NCBI GenBank assembly: GCA_021014325.1
Contig: CM037471.1
Coordinates: forward strand, 21,968,818-22,032,817
Length of the DNA stretch: 64,000 nt
Source: Plazaster borealis
Lineage: Eukaryota > Echinodermata > Asteroidea > Forcipulatida > Labidiasteridae
Direction of reading: 5' to 3'
Under the pieces are notes generated by a model. That model did no database searches, had not been told where the DNA came from, and was given only the letters and a program-made list of their open reading frames with translations. Both the position numbers and the translations under genes were made by a program. Shown one piece after another: positions 37,901 to 50,658 of the stretch; position 1 is the stretch's first letter, and each line of letters opens with the position of its first letter.

Positions 37901-39389
37901 AGGGGGGCAAGGGTTCTGAGGGGGATTCATCACCCCCTTCTCCGGTTATGCCACTGGCGCCATCTCTTTAATTTAAACTATTTAAGAAAAATTCATATTA
38001 AAGCCACAATTTGAAGGGCAAACAAAAAAAGGAAATGACATCCGGTAATTTTTTTTTATGATATGGAAAAGCACAAAAGAATCACAAATTTCAAGATTTT
38101 TTCCTGATAAAAAGCAGGCACCTATTGTATGACAAGGATGTCATACTTTATGGTGTGTTTATTGAAAACGAGAGGATTGAAATGAATAATTCTTTAAAAA
38201 AAAAAAAAAAAAAAAACGTAAACAAAAAACTACATCCTCTGATCTTTCATCTTAGATCCAAACCATTTCATTAACTTTAACAATTTGATCACAAACAAGG
38301 GAGCTGATTCTCCTCAATTGTCATTAAAAAAAATACCGCCTGAATACAGCGGAAGTTTTCAAAGGTGTAACTAGCCTTTTAAACTTTACAGTCGCAAAGT
38401 TACCTTATCTTCAGTCGACCTTATCGCGTTACCCCATTAATTTGAGGCGCAGTTAGAAAAGAACACATAACACATCCAACGACAAACATTAAAATTCTCC
38501 CCCAATTGTACTCTGGGTCCAACAATTGCTCAAATTCCTCATAAAAAAATCGGCTGTATTTAGAAACTCACGGCCATTAACGTAGCAGTAAAAAACTATC
38601 TGACCTTTTTATTGTGGATAGAGGTTGAGGCACTAATGATGACAACCTGAACTCTTTCACGAAACCTAATCGGTAGCAAACTTGTGCCTACTTTTGAGGT
38701 TGCTAGACGGAGAGTGTTCCCTGATTTTTGTGACATTTATGACTTTCTTTAAAAAAGGGTCAAGATTAAGGTGACATTTTTGGGGTTAATTTTTAACCTG
38801 GATAGAAGTAGGGAGGAACAGAGTATGTTAAGTGTCAAAACAAATGACCCAATTCTGGAACAGTGGCTGTTCAATACTATCAGAAGGCACAGGGTTGGAG
38901 AACGAATTTCATAATTTGTTTGATTCTGATTGAAATTAATAAATCTTAATACATTGTTTTTTGTACCTGCAAAAGGAAAGAATGTTTAGTATTGAACAAA
39001 AATAGAAACTCAATAAATCAGTATTTTTGTATGGTTTTATCTATTGATGTATTTATTTATTAATTTTTTTTATGATTTTTTAATTAATACTTTTTGTTTA
39101 AAGATACACGAAGGTTAAGCATCTAATAATTATTGGTGACATTTGATCTCAAGTCTTTTTTAAAATCTTAAATGGATTGATAAGCGTGATTCATATTTGT
39201 TTAGTCTCCTGAAGATGACTAGAGCAGTTGAAACTTTGAGACCAAATAAGAACTCACTCCGCGGCAGTGAAGTTAAGTTAATAACGAGAAGTCCCCTCAA
39301 TCCACTAAGTGAAAGTAGTAGTCCCGGCCGATTTCCTACCTCCTGCCCAGGTAGAAGTTAATAAGCAGGGCAGTTTTTTTCAGAATTAA
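34907..39389. other. No gene seen
   Basis: No exon or known repeat supported. G runs near 37788, an A20 run near 38196, and a frame of 172 codons at 35402-35920 without recognisable motif. Minus-strand 35880-35980 reads as an acidic, Ser-rich peptide ending SSSYMV and could be an isolated exon, but no gene model can be built. Confidence 0.4.
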
Positions 39390-39470
39390 GTAGTCTCCCG
39401 AATTCCGAAATCTACTCTGCGGCAGTAGAATAAATAGCAAGACAAGTTCTCAAAGAATAAATCTACACTT
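39390..39470. repeat. Dispersed repeat, inverse of 51640-51735
   Basis: GTCTCCCGAATTCCGAAATC, TACTCTGCGGCAGTAGAATA and CAAGTTCTCAAAGAATAAAT match the copy in the channel gene intron. Confidence 0.6.
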
Positions 39471-39806
39471 CTATTAAGTAGATATATACACATGGTGTAG
39501 CAAACTGAATATACATTGATACCTCACCATGCAATGCCTCAAAACCCATACACGATTCATTCTGTCGTCTTCTAGCGTTTCACTTTTTCTATAAAAGAAA
39601 ACCTCACATGAGACGGATTCACTCTCATACATGGAGAGCATTTGAATCATAATATTTGATCAAAAAACCGGTGTCCTTTCTCAAGCACTTATTGAAATGC
39701 TATGGAAAATGAGAAATGGCAGAAGATAGAAATCCAATCCTAAAAAGTAAACATTGACTCTTTCCAAAAAAATAAGGATCTAAGAAAGAAATCAAGAATG
39801 CAGGAT

Positions 39807-40080
39807 ATTATTAAGACCAATAAATCAAAGAAGTGGAGATAGGCTGGTCACCAAGCAAGGAGGTATGACAACAGGTGGGCATGTAAAACAACCAACCGGA
39901 CTCCAAGAAACCGAACAAGAAAAAGAGGGAGACAAAACAGAAGATGGAGAGATGAACTAAGTACAGAAGGGGCATTGCTTGGCAACAGACAGCGCAGGAT
40001 AGAGAGAAATGGAGAATTGGTGAAGAGGCTTTCCTCCTGCAGTGGAATGAAAGAAGAAAGAAGAGTGAGGGCGCTATTTA
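39807..40080 (+). pseudogene. Non-LTR retrotransposon reverse transcriptase C-terminus, broken
   Basis: Reading fragments KKWR, stop, AGHQARRYDNRW, NRTPRNRTRKRGRQNRRWRD, then after a frame change WQQTAQDREKWRIGEEAFLL and QWNERRKK. This order (GH..RR.DNRW, RGR...RW.D, A.DR..W...GEAF..QW) is the typical end of LINE ORF2 proteins. One stop and one frameshift show that it is dead; the rest of the element is missing. Confidence 0.87.
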
Positions 40081-40756
40081 CTGTCAATGGCTCACAGACT
40101 AATCATAAATTATTTTCTGGTAAAATGCACAGCTCTGTTGCTTCCAACAAAGTACCAACCACAATGTGACAGTGGTCTTGTGTGGGAACCTCATGACACC
40201 TAGGGGGAGTTTGGGCAGAAATTAGCATAAAATATGTTGCTGCATAACAAAACAAAGCGGTCTGTCCATTCACAGAGTCTGTCATTTCAAAGTTTTCTCA
40301 GAAGGAAGAACTGGATGACATCAAGGTCAAGGTCCGTGATTGGTTGTTCACTTTGTACTCAATGAGCCAATCACATGAGGCGGTGTTCAGATTGTTAAAA
40401 AAACCTTGATCAACTGTTCATCATCCCAACTGGAGAAATGAGTAAATAAAAAACACCAGATAGTGCTAAGAATGGGTCAAGGTATCAAATTGGTAGGTGC
40501 TGAAAGGTTGTGGTAGGGTCAGTAATTCAGCAGGCACCTAAAGCAATAAACCTAACAAGGTTGAACAGCTATATTAGAACTTACAACAATTACAACAAGT
40601 TATATTCCAGACAGTTTCTTGGTAAATCCCGCTAACGAGTCTAAAAGAAATGAGGAACTGAATTAATACGGCAGCTTTTGACAACAAACTTAACTTGATT
40701 TTTCAGGAGTCCACACTCAAGAATCAGTATTAAGTGAGGGTCATATTTTCTATTAA
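40081..40756. other. No gene seen
   Basis: No repeat or coding signal recognised. Confidence 0.4.
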
Positions 40757-41565
40757 AGGGCTGTATACGTTTGGTGATGACTCTGAAAAGTAATGGCAAG
40801 AAAAACTTACTTGGCAAAAAGTACAGCAGCTTTGGATAGTATAATGCATTTTGAGAAACTTTTCACCTCGAAGTACTGCGGTTATAGAAAAAGATATCAC
40901 TTGTTATCCCCCCAAAATTTGAATCTGAGAAGCGTTAGGCCTACTGCAGTAACAATCCTCAGATTGTGTATTCCAATTGCAGATTATTCTTCCTGCGTGG
41001 ACAGAACCCGCTCCAGATTTTCGGCAATATCACAAAAATGCTACCACCTTTTGAAATGAAATTTGCACAGGTTAGTTTTTATGGTATATGTATCTACGAC
41101 TATGTAGGATTGAAACAAACGGTGGGTTGCAATTACCAAACGTATACAATCCCCTTAAAGACCATAGTTTGTCTTTTGACACTGTGTCAAAACCGCTCCA
41201 GATTTTCGGCAATATCACAAAAATGCTTACACCTTTTGAAATGAAATTTTCACAGGTTAGTTTTATGGTATATATATCTACAACTATATAGGATTGAAAC
41301 AAACAGCCATGGGTTCCAATTACCAAGCGTATACAATCCCTTTAAAGACCATAGTTTGTCTTTTGACACTGTGTCAAAACCGCTCCAGATTTTCGGCAAT
41401 ATCACAAAAACGCTTACACCTTTTGAAATGAAATTTTCACAGGTTAGTTTTATGGTATATATATCTACAACTATTTAGGATTGAAACAAACAGTGGGTTC
41501 CAATTACCAAGCGTATACAATCCCTTTAAGGACCCTAGTTTGTCTTTTGACACTGTGTCAGTTGA
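40757..41565. repeat. Family A-related element with an internal 186-bp tandem repeat
   Basis: Begins AGGGCTGTATACGTTTGG. The block CGCTCCAGATTTTCGGCAAT to GACACTGTGTC is present three times (about 41009, 41194, 41382), each ending CGTATACAATCCC. The single-copy form is at 59040-59352 in inverse orientation. Confidence 0.85.
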
Positions 41566-42010
41566 GGGCATTCCAGAAACCCCTCCTCTACATATTTCTC
41601 CCAAGGAATTCACCCAACCTGGTATTTATTTTTGAAGGAGCAGGCCAAGGAATTGCGATGATGAGTTTTTGGGACCTAAACGATGGATGATGAATTTCCA
41701 TCTGGGTGTGTTTGGGTGAGGTCCAAGGAGGGCAAAGGGTTACGGGAAGAAGAATGACCAAAGAGTGTTTGGATGAGTTCAATGGGGAGAAAAAAACGTT
41801 GGGGAAAAGAAAAAACAGCCAAAGCAGCTTGGAATGTTTCTTTAGGTCGGAATGTTGATTTCTCCGGGTTTTAAAGAGATCTTGGTAGTACATACTACCC
41901 CCAAAACCATGCAGAATATCTTACCTAACAGAAATATTAACCCAGTGGTGAAAAACTGATGCTGTGTACCTTCTGAATCCTGCAGGGGGGGGGTGGTCAC
42001 AGGCATCTTC
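41566..42010. other. No gene seen
   Basis: No repeat or coding signal recognised. Confidence 0.4.
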
Positions 42011-42436
42011 AGGACTTGAAATTAACACTGGACCGCAGGCCCGAGGCCAGTGATTTTAGCCTCGGGCCAGTAAACTCAGGACTGGACAAGTCCGGTGGCC
42101 TTGTGCTTTTCAATTGACTAAAAGTACCTCACTGTATAATGATATCTTGAAATATCTTTCAATTGGTAAATATCTTTCAATTGTGTTGAGTATTCAAGCA
42201 TACTTAATACCCATAGAGGTAGAATTACCTCCATGTTAATACCCTAAGACAAAATTAATGAGATATTTTCTTAGTGCTTGTTCAAATAAAAACAGTTTTA
42301 CATCATGTACATTTTAAACTGTGTAGAAAGTTCTCTCTCATTACATTCTGGTCTTGTAAAAATAAATGCTGGTCCAGTAAATACTGTAACCTACAAGCCC
42401 TGCGGACTTGTGGATTTTCTCCCTAAATTCGAGCTC
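42011..42436. mobile_element. Dispersed element, family C, fullest copy
   Basis: GGACTTGAAATTAACACTGG at the left and AAATTCGAGCTCTAAT at the right are weak inverted ends. CCGAGGCCAGTGATTTTAGC and CTCGGGCCAGTAAACTC are near the left, GCTGGTCCAGTAAATACTGT near the right. Fragments occur at 10845, 20200, 49299 and 54465. Confidence 0.75.
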
Positions 42437-45400
42437 TAATCTTGGGGGGGGGGGGGGTTTGGATTTACTTCTCCGTAGGTCACCGTCAAAGCGTCATATT
42501 GGAATGGAATACCGAGCTGAAGTGCCATATTTGACCCAACTTTTGAAAGTATGGTCAAACAAAATATAACTAAAGCAGATCAATAACAATTACTAATAAA
42601 TACCTCGGAGAGTTTCTGCACTCTGATTGGTTCAAAGACTGGTTTTGTGGGTGGGGGGGGGGTGGGGGGTGTATCAACATGTGATAAATACAGCATCTTG
42701 TAGAAGTTCTGTTTGCACTGTACTTGTTATGTGGAACCAAAAAATCAACTTTTTTCTTTATGCGTATGTTTTTGTGTTTTTTTGGCAAAGCCCATGAACG
42801 CGCAAACCTGAACATTTCAAATGCAAGAAAGTAAATAAATTATTGTAATAATAAGACAAAAAAGAATCTATTTTTAAAAAACACAAGACTGAATCTAAAG
42901 ATTTCCCTTTCTCCAAGTCACACACAGAATGACCCCAGGGCTTCAGTCATGAGCTATAATTGGACTAATAGCCTAAGTCAGTTTATGGTCCAACCGAGGG
43001 ATGAATTAAAATCAAAGTGGTATATTTGGTCCACAACCTTTTCATTCTTAGCAAAACTTTCCGGCAATTTTCGTGCCTAGTGGCATCGAAGTGTGAAAAT
43101 AACCGCTTTACAAGCGTTTTAAAACCCTTTCTACTGAGGCTTTGTCATTTGGGAAACAAAAAGATAACAAAATATGCTATTTTCAAAACCCATGTAAGTT
43201 GTTTTTTTTAAAGTCATTTCCTGCGGAAATCTTTTGAATAGGTGTCGGAAAAGCCACCGGCATAAGAACTCAACAATATTGTGCAGCTTACCATGGTGTA
43301 GTGAGCAACAAAACAATTGAGCATTGAGATATAATTAGATATTATTTGGAAAATCTGTAGGTGTTCCTTCTCTAAGGGTTCCCCAAGGACTTGTTTATAG
43401 AACTGTAACGAATCAGGACAACAAACTTTATGATGGTGTTCATGTACATAACATGGTTTGCATTAGATGACCCACTTGATCAACTTAATATATTTAAGGT
43501 GCTGATTTATTTGTCTGTTTGTTTGTTGTTGTTTTTATTAGGGGGGTGGTTCCATGACCAAATCTATTTTAAGGACAGAATGATTTTTCTTATATATCTT
43601 CTGCGTTCATAGAGAAGTACTTTTTGCAAGTTATTTGAGTGAAACAATTTGATTTCCTGATGAGTTGACGTCCATGCACCAACATTACCATTTGGTGCTC
43701 GATATGTGGCATGGTATACCCCCACCCCTATTGTGTCTTCATTGTGTTCTGGGAATCTGAGGCATTCTCTGGATGATTTTATTTGGGGGGTACTTCTGTA
43801 CAAGAGGGGAAGAGTTTACACCTTCTTTCTATATACTTTTTTCCAAATTACATTTATTGTTATTCAATTTTTGAGTAATTTTTATCATTTTAAACCAAAA
43901 CGTTTATAGTCCTTGGATTTTTTGTTTGGTTGCTAGGTGAATATATAAACCGAGTGTGTAAATATAAGAACATTTGATTTTTTCATTTTTTTGTGTGTAT
44001 CTTTTTATATTTATTATTATTATTTATTGTTATTATTATTGTTATTATTATTTATTTTATTTTATTTTTTTTTTTGGGGGGGGGCTCCCTCTGCCACAGA
44101 ACTGAATGATTACAAATAAAGCCAATTATTAAAAGCGAATCCAATCTGTATATCTTTGGTTTATTGTAACAATTTGCTTTTTTTACTCCATGGTCACTTT
44201 ACGTAACATCAACAGACAAGAATCTACACATCTCGCTTGTTTCTGAATTAATTTCACAGAATGACATGATTTTCATATTGAGATTTGTTTATATAAAAAG
44301 CAAATTCCAACAAAGCAATAATTGCAACCCAAAATACCAATTGTTTTATGGTGAATTACCCCATACAAAAATGCAGCTTTTAAAATTTTTAATCATCAAT
44401 GATTGAAATTATAGAAAAATAGGCGAATGATTTTGGCAACTTTTTTTAAAGAAAAAAACGTATTTTTTCCATGTAAAGGCAAAATAATTATCGGTGTACA
44501 AAACTTAATGTTCTCGGTGCAAATTGCATACCCAAAATTTGCTCGTTTTATTTCCTTTTTTCTCTCAAAAGGTTGTAAATCAAAATAAAATCTTTTTCCC
44601 ATGTTGTAAAATAAATTACATTTTAAGAGATCAATTGATAACTACAAACGAAAGCAGCTGGTCATAAATATCTTAAATAATAATAACAAATCTTGATAGA
44701 GTAATAATAAGTATTTTATTGTAAAAGTATACTCATGCCACAAAGTATTCATACCTTAAGACGTAACAGTTGGTAGCACTACTCAGAATATCCGGTTTCT
44801 CTTTTCTCTATTAACAAATAGTCTTTATAAGTTACTATTTAACACATTGAGCTGTATTTTGTGGACCACATTTTTAAAAATATTACTGTTTACTTCAAGC
44901 AGTTAGCATATAGTTTGTGCAGAAATAACATGTACAAAATGGACTGTTTATTTATGGATAAAATGGTTAACTTCTACCAGCATTTGGCAAGGACGCAATT
45001 TATATAAGATGGAAATAATTATTACAAAATTCTGCACACACAAGCTTTGTCATCATTCCAGGTTGATCGTTTTACCTTTCCATAATATTAATATTCAAGA
45101 TGCATACATTATCTCCTCATCATCTAAGCCAAATATCATATGCATAAGGTCTATATCAAGAAAAAAATGGACAAACCATTGATCCCTTTCTACGCTTGTT
45201 ATTGCAAGTTTTATGTCTAGTGTCATTTTGTTCATTCTACGTAATTTTCAAGAAAACAAATTGGCCATTGTTAAAACCACTGCTGAACAAACCTGGACTC
45301 CCACTGGTCCAGGAAAAACTATCGTCTCGTTTCGAACCTTCCATATGTTTCCAAGTTGATCGAGCAAACATTGAATTCTATGTATTCTTTTACTTTTGCT

Positions 45401-45470
45401 TTGATGGGTTTCTAACTTTTGACAATGTGCGCCTATATTGATTTGGATATATTATTGCCTTTTATATATG

Positions 45471-45507
<37 letters not shown>

Positions 45508-46354
45508 TCCTCGCCTGATAGTACTTTCTATATTTAGCACACTGACTGCTGGACTTCATTACAATTTGTGCCAAGCTGTTCATGCATGCGCCTTTGCTTT
45601 CTTTCATTTTTTTTGTTACAATGCATGTTTCTGAAAGTTTGAGGGTAAAAATCCTAAGATACAATATACATCATATCCACCAAGGAGGATGCTTGGTTTA
45701 CATTATCAGCCTTACTAGCACACTAAGTTAACAATGCTTGCAGATTTACATTGATCGTGGTGAAGACCCATTGCACTGACATCATCCGCGGCCCACGGGT
45801 CTGCCACTTTGGGGGTCAAATTTCATGCAAACATATATGGTGTATAATTTGGGGGTTTTCACCCTTACACCGATTGTGTAAGTGCATCATTGCAGAGAGA
45901 CACTCATTCTTCTTCCAGAGATGCCACCGTGGTAACGAAAAAAAACCTGAAAATTATTTTTCCTTAGACAAAAGCAGAAAGCCATTAAAAGCCATATCGC
46001 AGAGCAATCATCGCAGAGATGCCAACATTGAATTCCCGAAAAGAGTAGCACCGCCGAGCACTTAAGTTCAAGTCAGGCATACAACTCACCGAGCCGTAAA
46101 ACGAGGAAAATTACGACATTTATGGTACAAAACCAATATTTTCAGCGAAAATCGCTTATTGCAAAGCGGACTTGCTTTAGTGGCCAAACAATTATAACTT
46201 TATTCAGGCTTGATTCTTTTTTTTTGAAAAAACGGAAGTTGAGGTGGGTTTTTTTTTTTTAACTGGAAATCCGGGTAAATCCGGAAAAGTGGCATCTCTG
46301 TATTTCAGCAGCATTCAGCATCATCAAGGGTCGGTTTTCTCCTGGAGACGATCT
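42437..46354. other. No gene seen; repeat J at 43680-43810 and TTA microsatellites
   Basis: CATTTGGTGCTCGATATGTG, GGCATGGTATACCCCC and GGGGTACTTCTGTACAAGAG form an uninterrupted copy of repeat J. ATT/TTA runs are at 44005-44060 and 45473-45507, G9-G11 runs at 42447, 42652 and 44077. No coding signal. Confidence 0.5.
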
Positions 46355-46580
46355 GGGCGAAACTTCAAGGCTCTGCTTACCGCGGAATTCTTTGCCGACG
46401 GCCACCATTCTCCGCTTTAAACACAGGATAAGCGCAGGTTGTCTTCGCTAGCCGTGTAAGCGTAAAATGCTTAGGAACGTGAAGTACGCACGGCACTCGC
46501 ACAAGCCAAAATTCTGTGCTAACCGCGCCATTTTTTTTCTCATATTGTGACTTGTAAGCAGAGTAATGAAGTTGAGCACA
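46355..46580. mobile_element. Family B-like MITE, diverged
   Basis: CGAAACTTCAAGGCTCTGCT at the left and AGCAGAGTAATGAAGTTGAG at the right are inverted; CTTACCGCGGAATTC matches 19999-20120. Confidence 0.7.
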
Positions 46581-46585
46581 AAGCT

Positions 46586-46780
46586 GGGGCAAATTTCATA
46601 GAGCTGCTTAAGCAGACAATTTTTGCTTAACAAATTTCTGCTAAGCGCAATTTAGCAGGAAACCAGTCACAAACTGAACATGTGAAATGGTATTTTGGCT
46701 GGTAACCTATTTCTGGTCACCCAAATTGTTTTGTGCTTAGCTACTTTTTTGTGCTTAAGCAGCTCCATGAAATTTGGCCC
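46586..46780. mobile_element. MITE-like element, family B
   Basis: GGGGCAAATTTCATAGAGCT and AGCTCCATGAAATTTGGCCC are inverted ends; AGCAGGAAACCAGTCACAAA and TTTTGGCTGGTAACC are inside. Confidence 0.85.
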
Positions 46781-47534
46781 CGGTCAAAACAGGAGCGTTC
46801 TTAAACTGAATTTGGTCATTCTGAAATCCGGATTTCACCATCGTAGTCCCTTATCTTCACCTTCAGTTTGATGAGCGATCCGGTCCCAGTCTTCATCTAA
46901 TCCGATGATTAGGGTTCCACGGTGATATGTCATAAAATTCCACAAACGTCTCAACTCACAAACGTTGTGCTTTGTGAAGTAATATTTCATTAAGTATCAC
47001 TATTTATCGTCTTGCATGATGGAAAAAAGCTCAAGAAGCTTTACGACTAACAGCCAGTAGATTTAAGTTTCCGTTTTGAAGTAGGCGTGGCTAGAACTCC
47101 CCCTCTCAGGTAATTGTGGCTGATGACCTTGACGGACCTTGACGATTGTGACTTATTATTTTTTTACAGAGAGAAGACAACGCCTCCCTCTAGAAGTCTG
47201 CATATTATTTCCAGCGCAATTTACACTTTTGACAAACACTTTTATTTCGACAAGGCAAGATGACAATTCCATAATTAGGCCCTTTCTTGTAAAAATATAA
47301 CAAAATGAGAAAATGGAAAGAGCCCACCTTAAGATGTTGCTTGTAGCACTCTTGTCCAACTCCGTGAAGACTCTTCCCCTTCCCACAATGCACTACTGGT
47401 AGTCCCATGATGCATTGCAGAAAAAATCTACTGCTCCGTTCCAACATCAGTCTCCATGGATTATGCATGACCCTTTTACGAGTCAAAGTTGTAGCAATTT
47501 CACGAGGTTGACTCCTTCAATACATGTAACCCTT
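46781..47534. other. No gene seen
   Basis: Possible 3' UTR or downstream region of the channel gene: AATAAA on the minus strand lies near 47240. Nothing else recognised. Confidence 0.35.
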
Positions 47535-48760
47535 ATAGGGTTTGGCAGCAAAGGGTGCGACTCCTAAAAGGTCAAAGGTGCAGGAAGTTCATTAAGGGTC
47601 GACTCCTCTTCAGTATATGTGATCCTTAAAGGGTTTGACCCTTAAAGGGTTTGACCCTCAAAGGGTCCAAAGGTGCAGGAAGTTCATAAAGGGTCGACTC
47701 ATCATCAGTATAAGTGATCCTTAAAGGGTTTGACCCTGAAAGGGTGTGACCCTCAAAGAGTCAAAGGTGGAGGAAGTTCATAAAGGGTTGACTCCTCTTC
47801 AGTATCTTTGATCCTTAAAGGGTTTGACCCTTAAAGGTTAGTGACCCTATAAGGGTCAAAGGTGCAGGAAGTTAATAAAGGGTCCACTCATCGTCAGTAT
47901 AAGTGATCCTTAAAGGGTTTGACCCTGAAAGGGTGTGACCCTCAAAGGGTCAAAGGTGCAGGAAGTTAATAAAGGGTCCACTCATCGTCAGTATAAGTGA
48001 TCCTTAAAGGGTTTGACCCTGAAAGGGTGTGACCCTCAAAGGGTCAAAGGTGGAGGAAGTCCATAAAGGGTCAACTCCTCTTCAGTATTTGTGACCATTA
48101 GATGTAACCCTCAAGGGTCAAAGGTGCAGGAAGTTCATAAAGGGTCAACTCCTCAGTATCTGTGACCCTTGGGTCTGATCCTCAAAGGGTCAAAGGTGCA
48201 GGAAGTTCATAAAGGGTCATCTCCTCTTCAGTATTTGTGACCATTAGATGTAACCCTCAAAGGGTCAAAGGTGCAGTATGTTCATGAAGGGTCAACTCCT
48301 CTTCAGTATCTGTGACCCTGGGGTCCGATCCTCAGAGGGTCAAAGGTGCAGGAAGTTCATAAAGGGTCAACTCCTCAGTATCTGTGACCCTTGGGTTTGA
48401 CCCTCAAAGGGTCAAAGGTGCAGGAAGTTCATAAAGGGTCAACTCCTCTTAAGTACATTATCTGTGATCCATTAAGAGTTTGACCCTCAAAGGGTAAAAG
48501 GTGCAGGAAGTTCATAAAGGGTCAACTCCTCTTCAGCATTTGTGACCATTACATGTAACCCTCATAGGGTCAAAGGTGCAGGAAGTTCATAGGGGTCAAC
48601 TCCTCTTCAGTATCTGTGAAGCCCTCAAAGGGTGTGACTCTTAAATACTCAGAGAAGCTGGGGTTTCAGACAGTACTGACCCCCTATTCAGTATCTGTGA
48701 CTCTCAGGCTCTCCTTCGGTGATGCAGTGGTTTCATACAGGATCGACTTTCTTCCTGCAT
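47535..48760. repeat. Minisatellite (about 74- and 94-bp units) next to the last TPC2 exon
   Basis: About 13 clear units share GGTGCAGGAAGTTCATAAAG, GGTCAACTCCTCTTCAGTA and TGTGACC. Units on the left are about 94 bases with an extra CCTTAAAGGGTTTGACC segment; those nearer the gene are about 74 bases. The units become more diverged toward 48760 and merge into the last exon. Several GACCCTCAAAGGGTC blocks are short palindromes. Confidence 0.9.
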
Positions 48761-48777
48761 CTGTGACTCTTCTGGAG

Positions 48778-48859
48778 TCAGAGATGCAGTGGCTTCATAT
48801 GGGGTTGACTCCTCAGGGCCTCCATTAACTCCTCTTCAGTTGGTTCTTTGAGGTCATTC
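48778..48859 (-). CDS. TPCN2: TPC2-like exon q: last exon with stop
   Basis: Eighty-two bases after TCCAG, encoding NDLKEPTEEELMEALRSQ and PHMKPLHL before TGA. The EEP.E.EL.E.L..HPH pattern matches the end of human TPC2. The final 40 or so bases are clearly related to the unit of the minisatellite that begins just downstream. Possible AATAAA signals on this strand appear only near 47240, so the 3' UTR may run through the array. Confidence 0.9.
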
Positions 48860-50627
48860 CTGGAAAAGGAGAAAGCACGATATGTATGATATATTGAATG
48901 GTCACACAGTAGGAGGGTTAACAGATAGTTCATAACTTTGACACAACTATTGGTCAACTTTGTCCATTTACCTAAACATTGTGTGTACAGACATCTGATA
49001 GCTGGGTTGGTTGTTGGGGTCACCCGTTCTCAACACTTGCTGCTCACGATCCCATTTCGTGATAAAATTCTGCAATTAAAAAACAAAGGGAAAACCGATC
49101 AAAATGAGGAGAGAAGTAAGATTCAAAGCGTTGCGTGATGTAGTAAGTAACAGACATGCAACTGCAGTTTGTCCAAAAAAGAGGAAAGTGCCAGCACCAA
49201 GTTTAACAAATTTTCAACGGCACAGCTGTGAAACCCCCAAAAACTCAGGAATCAGCTGAAAAGTTGCATGCCTAAAGTAAGAACCGAGTAGGTTTTACAG
49301 GGCTCGAAATATACACTGGACCTCAGGCCCCGAGGCCAGTCATTCTAACGTTGGGCCAGTAAATGTAGAACCGGACAAGTCTTGTGGTCTTGTGTTTTTT
49401 AATTGGCCTCACTGTTTAATATCTTTAACCCTTTCACACACCATTTATTTTTAGTAATAAATTGATCATATGAAAACATTAATTGATAACTTGACTTTTG
49501 CAAATCGAGACCCCCCTAAAAACTGGTCACAATAGCGCCCTCAAGAGTCCTCTTTCCAATTCTGAAAACTGTGTGGCCGTGGGATCTTTATTTTTTTATT
49601 TTTACAACTAGTTTTCTGAAGGGATTTAAACTGGTCGCTAGCAACTGTTTAGCGCGTGAAAGAGTTAATATGTTCAAATGAAGACTTTTGAGTCTGATTT
49701 CCCTTTTGATAGCCTTGGTAACTCACCTCCAGAATGAGAGCAGTGAACACATTCAGGCAGACCAACACCGACACAAAGTACCAGGCTAGGAAAAATAAAT
49801 TTGACCACCTGTGGGGAAAACAAATAAAATCAAAACGTCATAACTTTGATGCATTTTGTTAATTAAAGCCCCCTTTTTTTGATTTGTCTGTATTTATTTG
49901 CCGTTTTATTTTAACAGGTTAGCCTCCTCACAGTAGAAACACTTTTCCTTACAAATTTCTTTTGCCCTACTTTCTTTAAGTTAGCAAAATGTAGTCAGGG
50001 TAGTTTGATCACCCCTGAACTTCAAAGGCTTTAGACTGGTAACTCTTCTTTTTGTGACTCAAAGGCATCGTACACGTTTGGTAATTACTCAAAATATATA
50101 TTAGCATAAAAACTGACTTGGTAATGAGCAACAGAGAGCTGTTGATAGTATAAAACATTGTGAGAAACGACTCCCTCTGAAGTTTATAAAATAATAAAAA
50201 CTTCTTGCAAGAAGTTTTTTATTCCTATCTGAAAGCACACAAATTTGTACAACAAGGGTGTTTTTTCTTTTATCATTTTCTTGCAACTTCGATGACCAAT
50301 TGAGCCCAAATTTTCACAGGCTTGTTATTTTATGCACATGTTGGGATACACCAATTGAGAACACTGGTCTTTGACAATTACCAAACGTGTACGATGCCTT
50401 TAAAACAAACATTTGATTTTGGCACTATATAAAACGCCATTGGATTGATAGATTTCAAAGTAGACATTCCAAGTTTGTCACGACTACCTACTTGCTCGTG
50501 ACATCGGCATACTCCTTCAAGAACACGTGCCAATTGTTGACAACCATTATGTCAAAGAGTACCACCAATGCAGCCTGCAGGTGGGGCAAGAAAACAAAAA
50601 CATGAGCTTGAAGAGATTGCTTAGCCC

Positions 50628-50658
<31 letters not shown>

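Noticed and set aside
39170..39300. Penelope-like or ribozyme-bearing retroelement end (CTGAAGATGACTAGAGCAGT, GAAACTTTGAGACC)
   Set aside because: The wording resembles such ends, but no hammerhead core or protein fragment could be shown.
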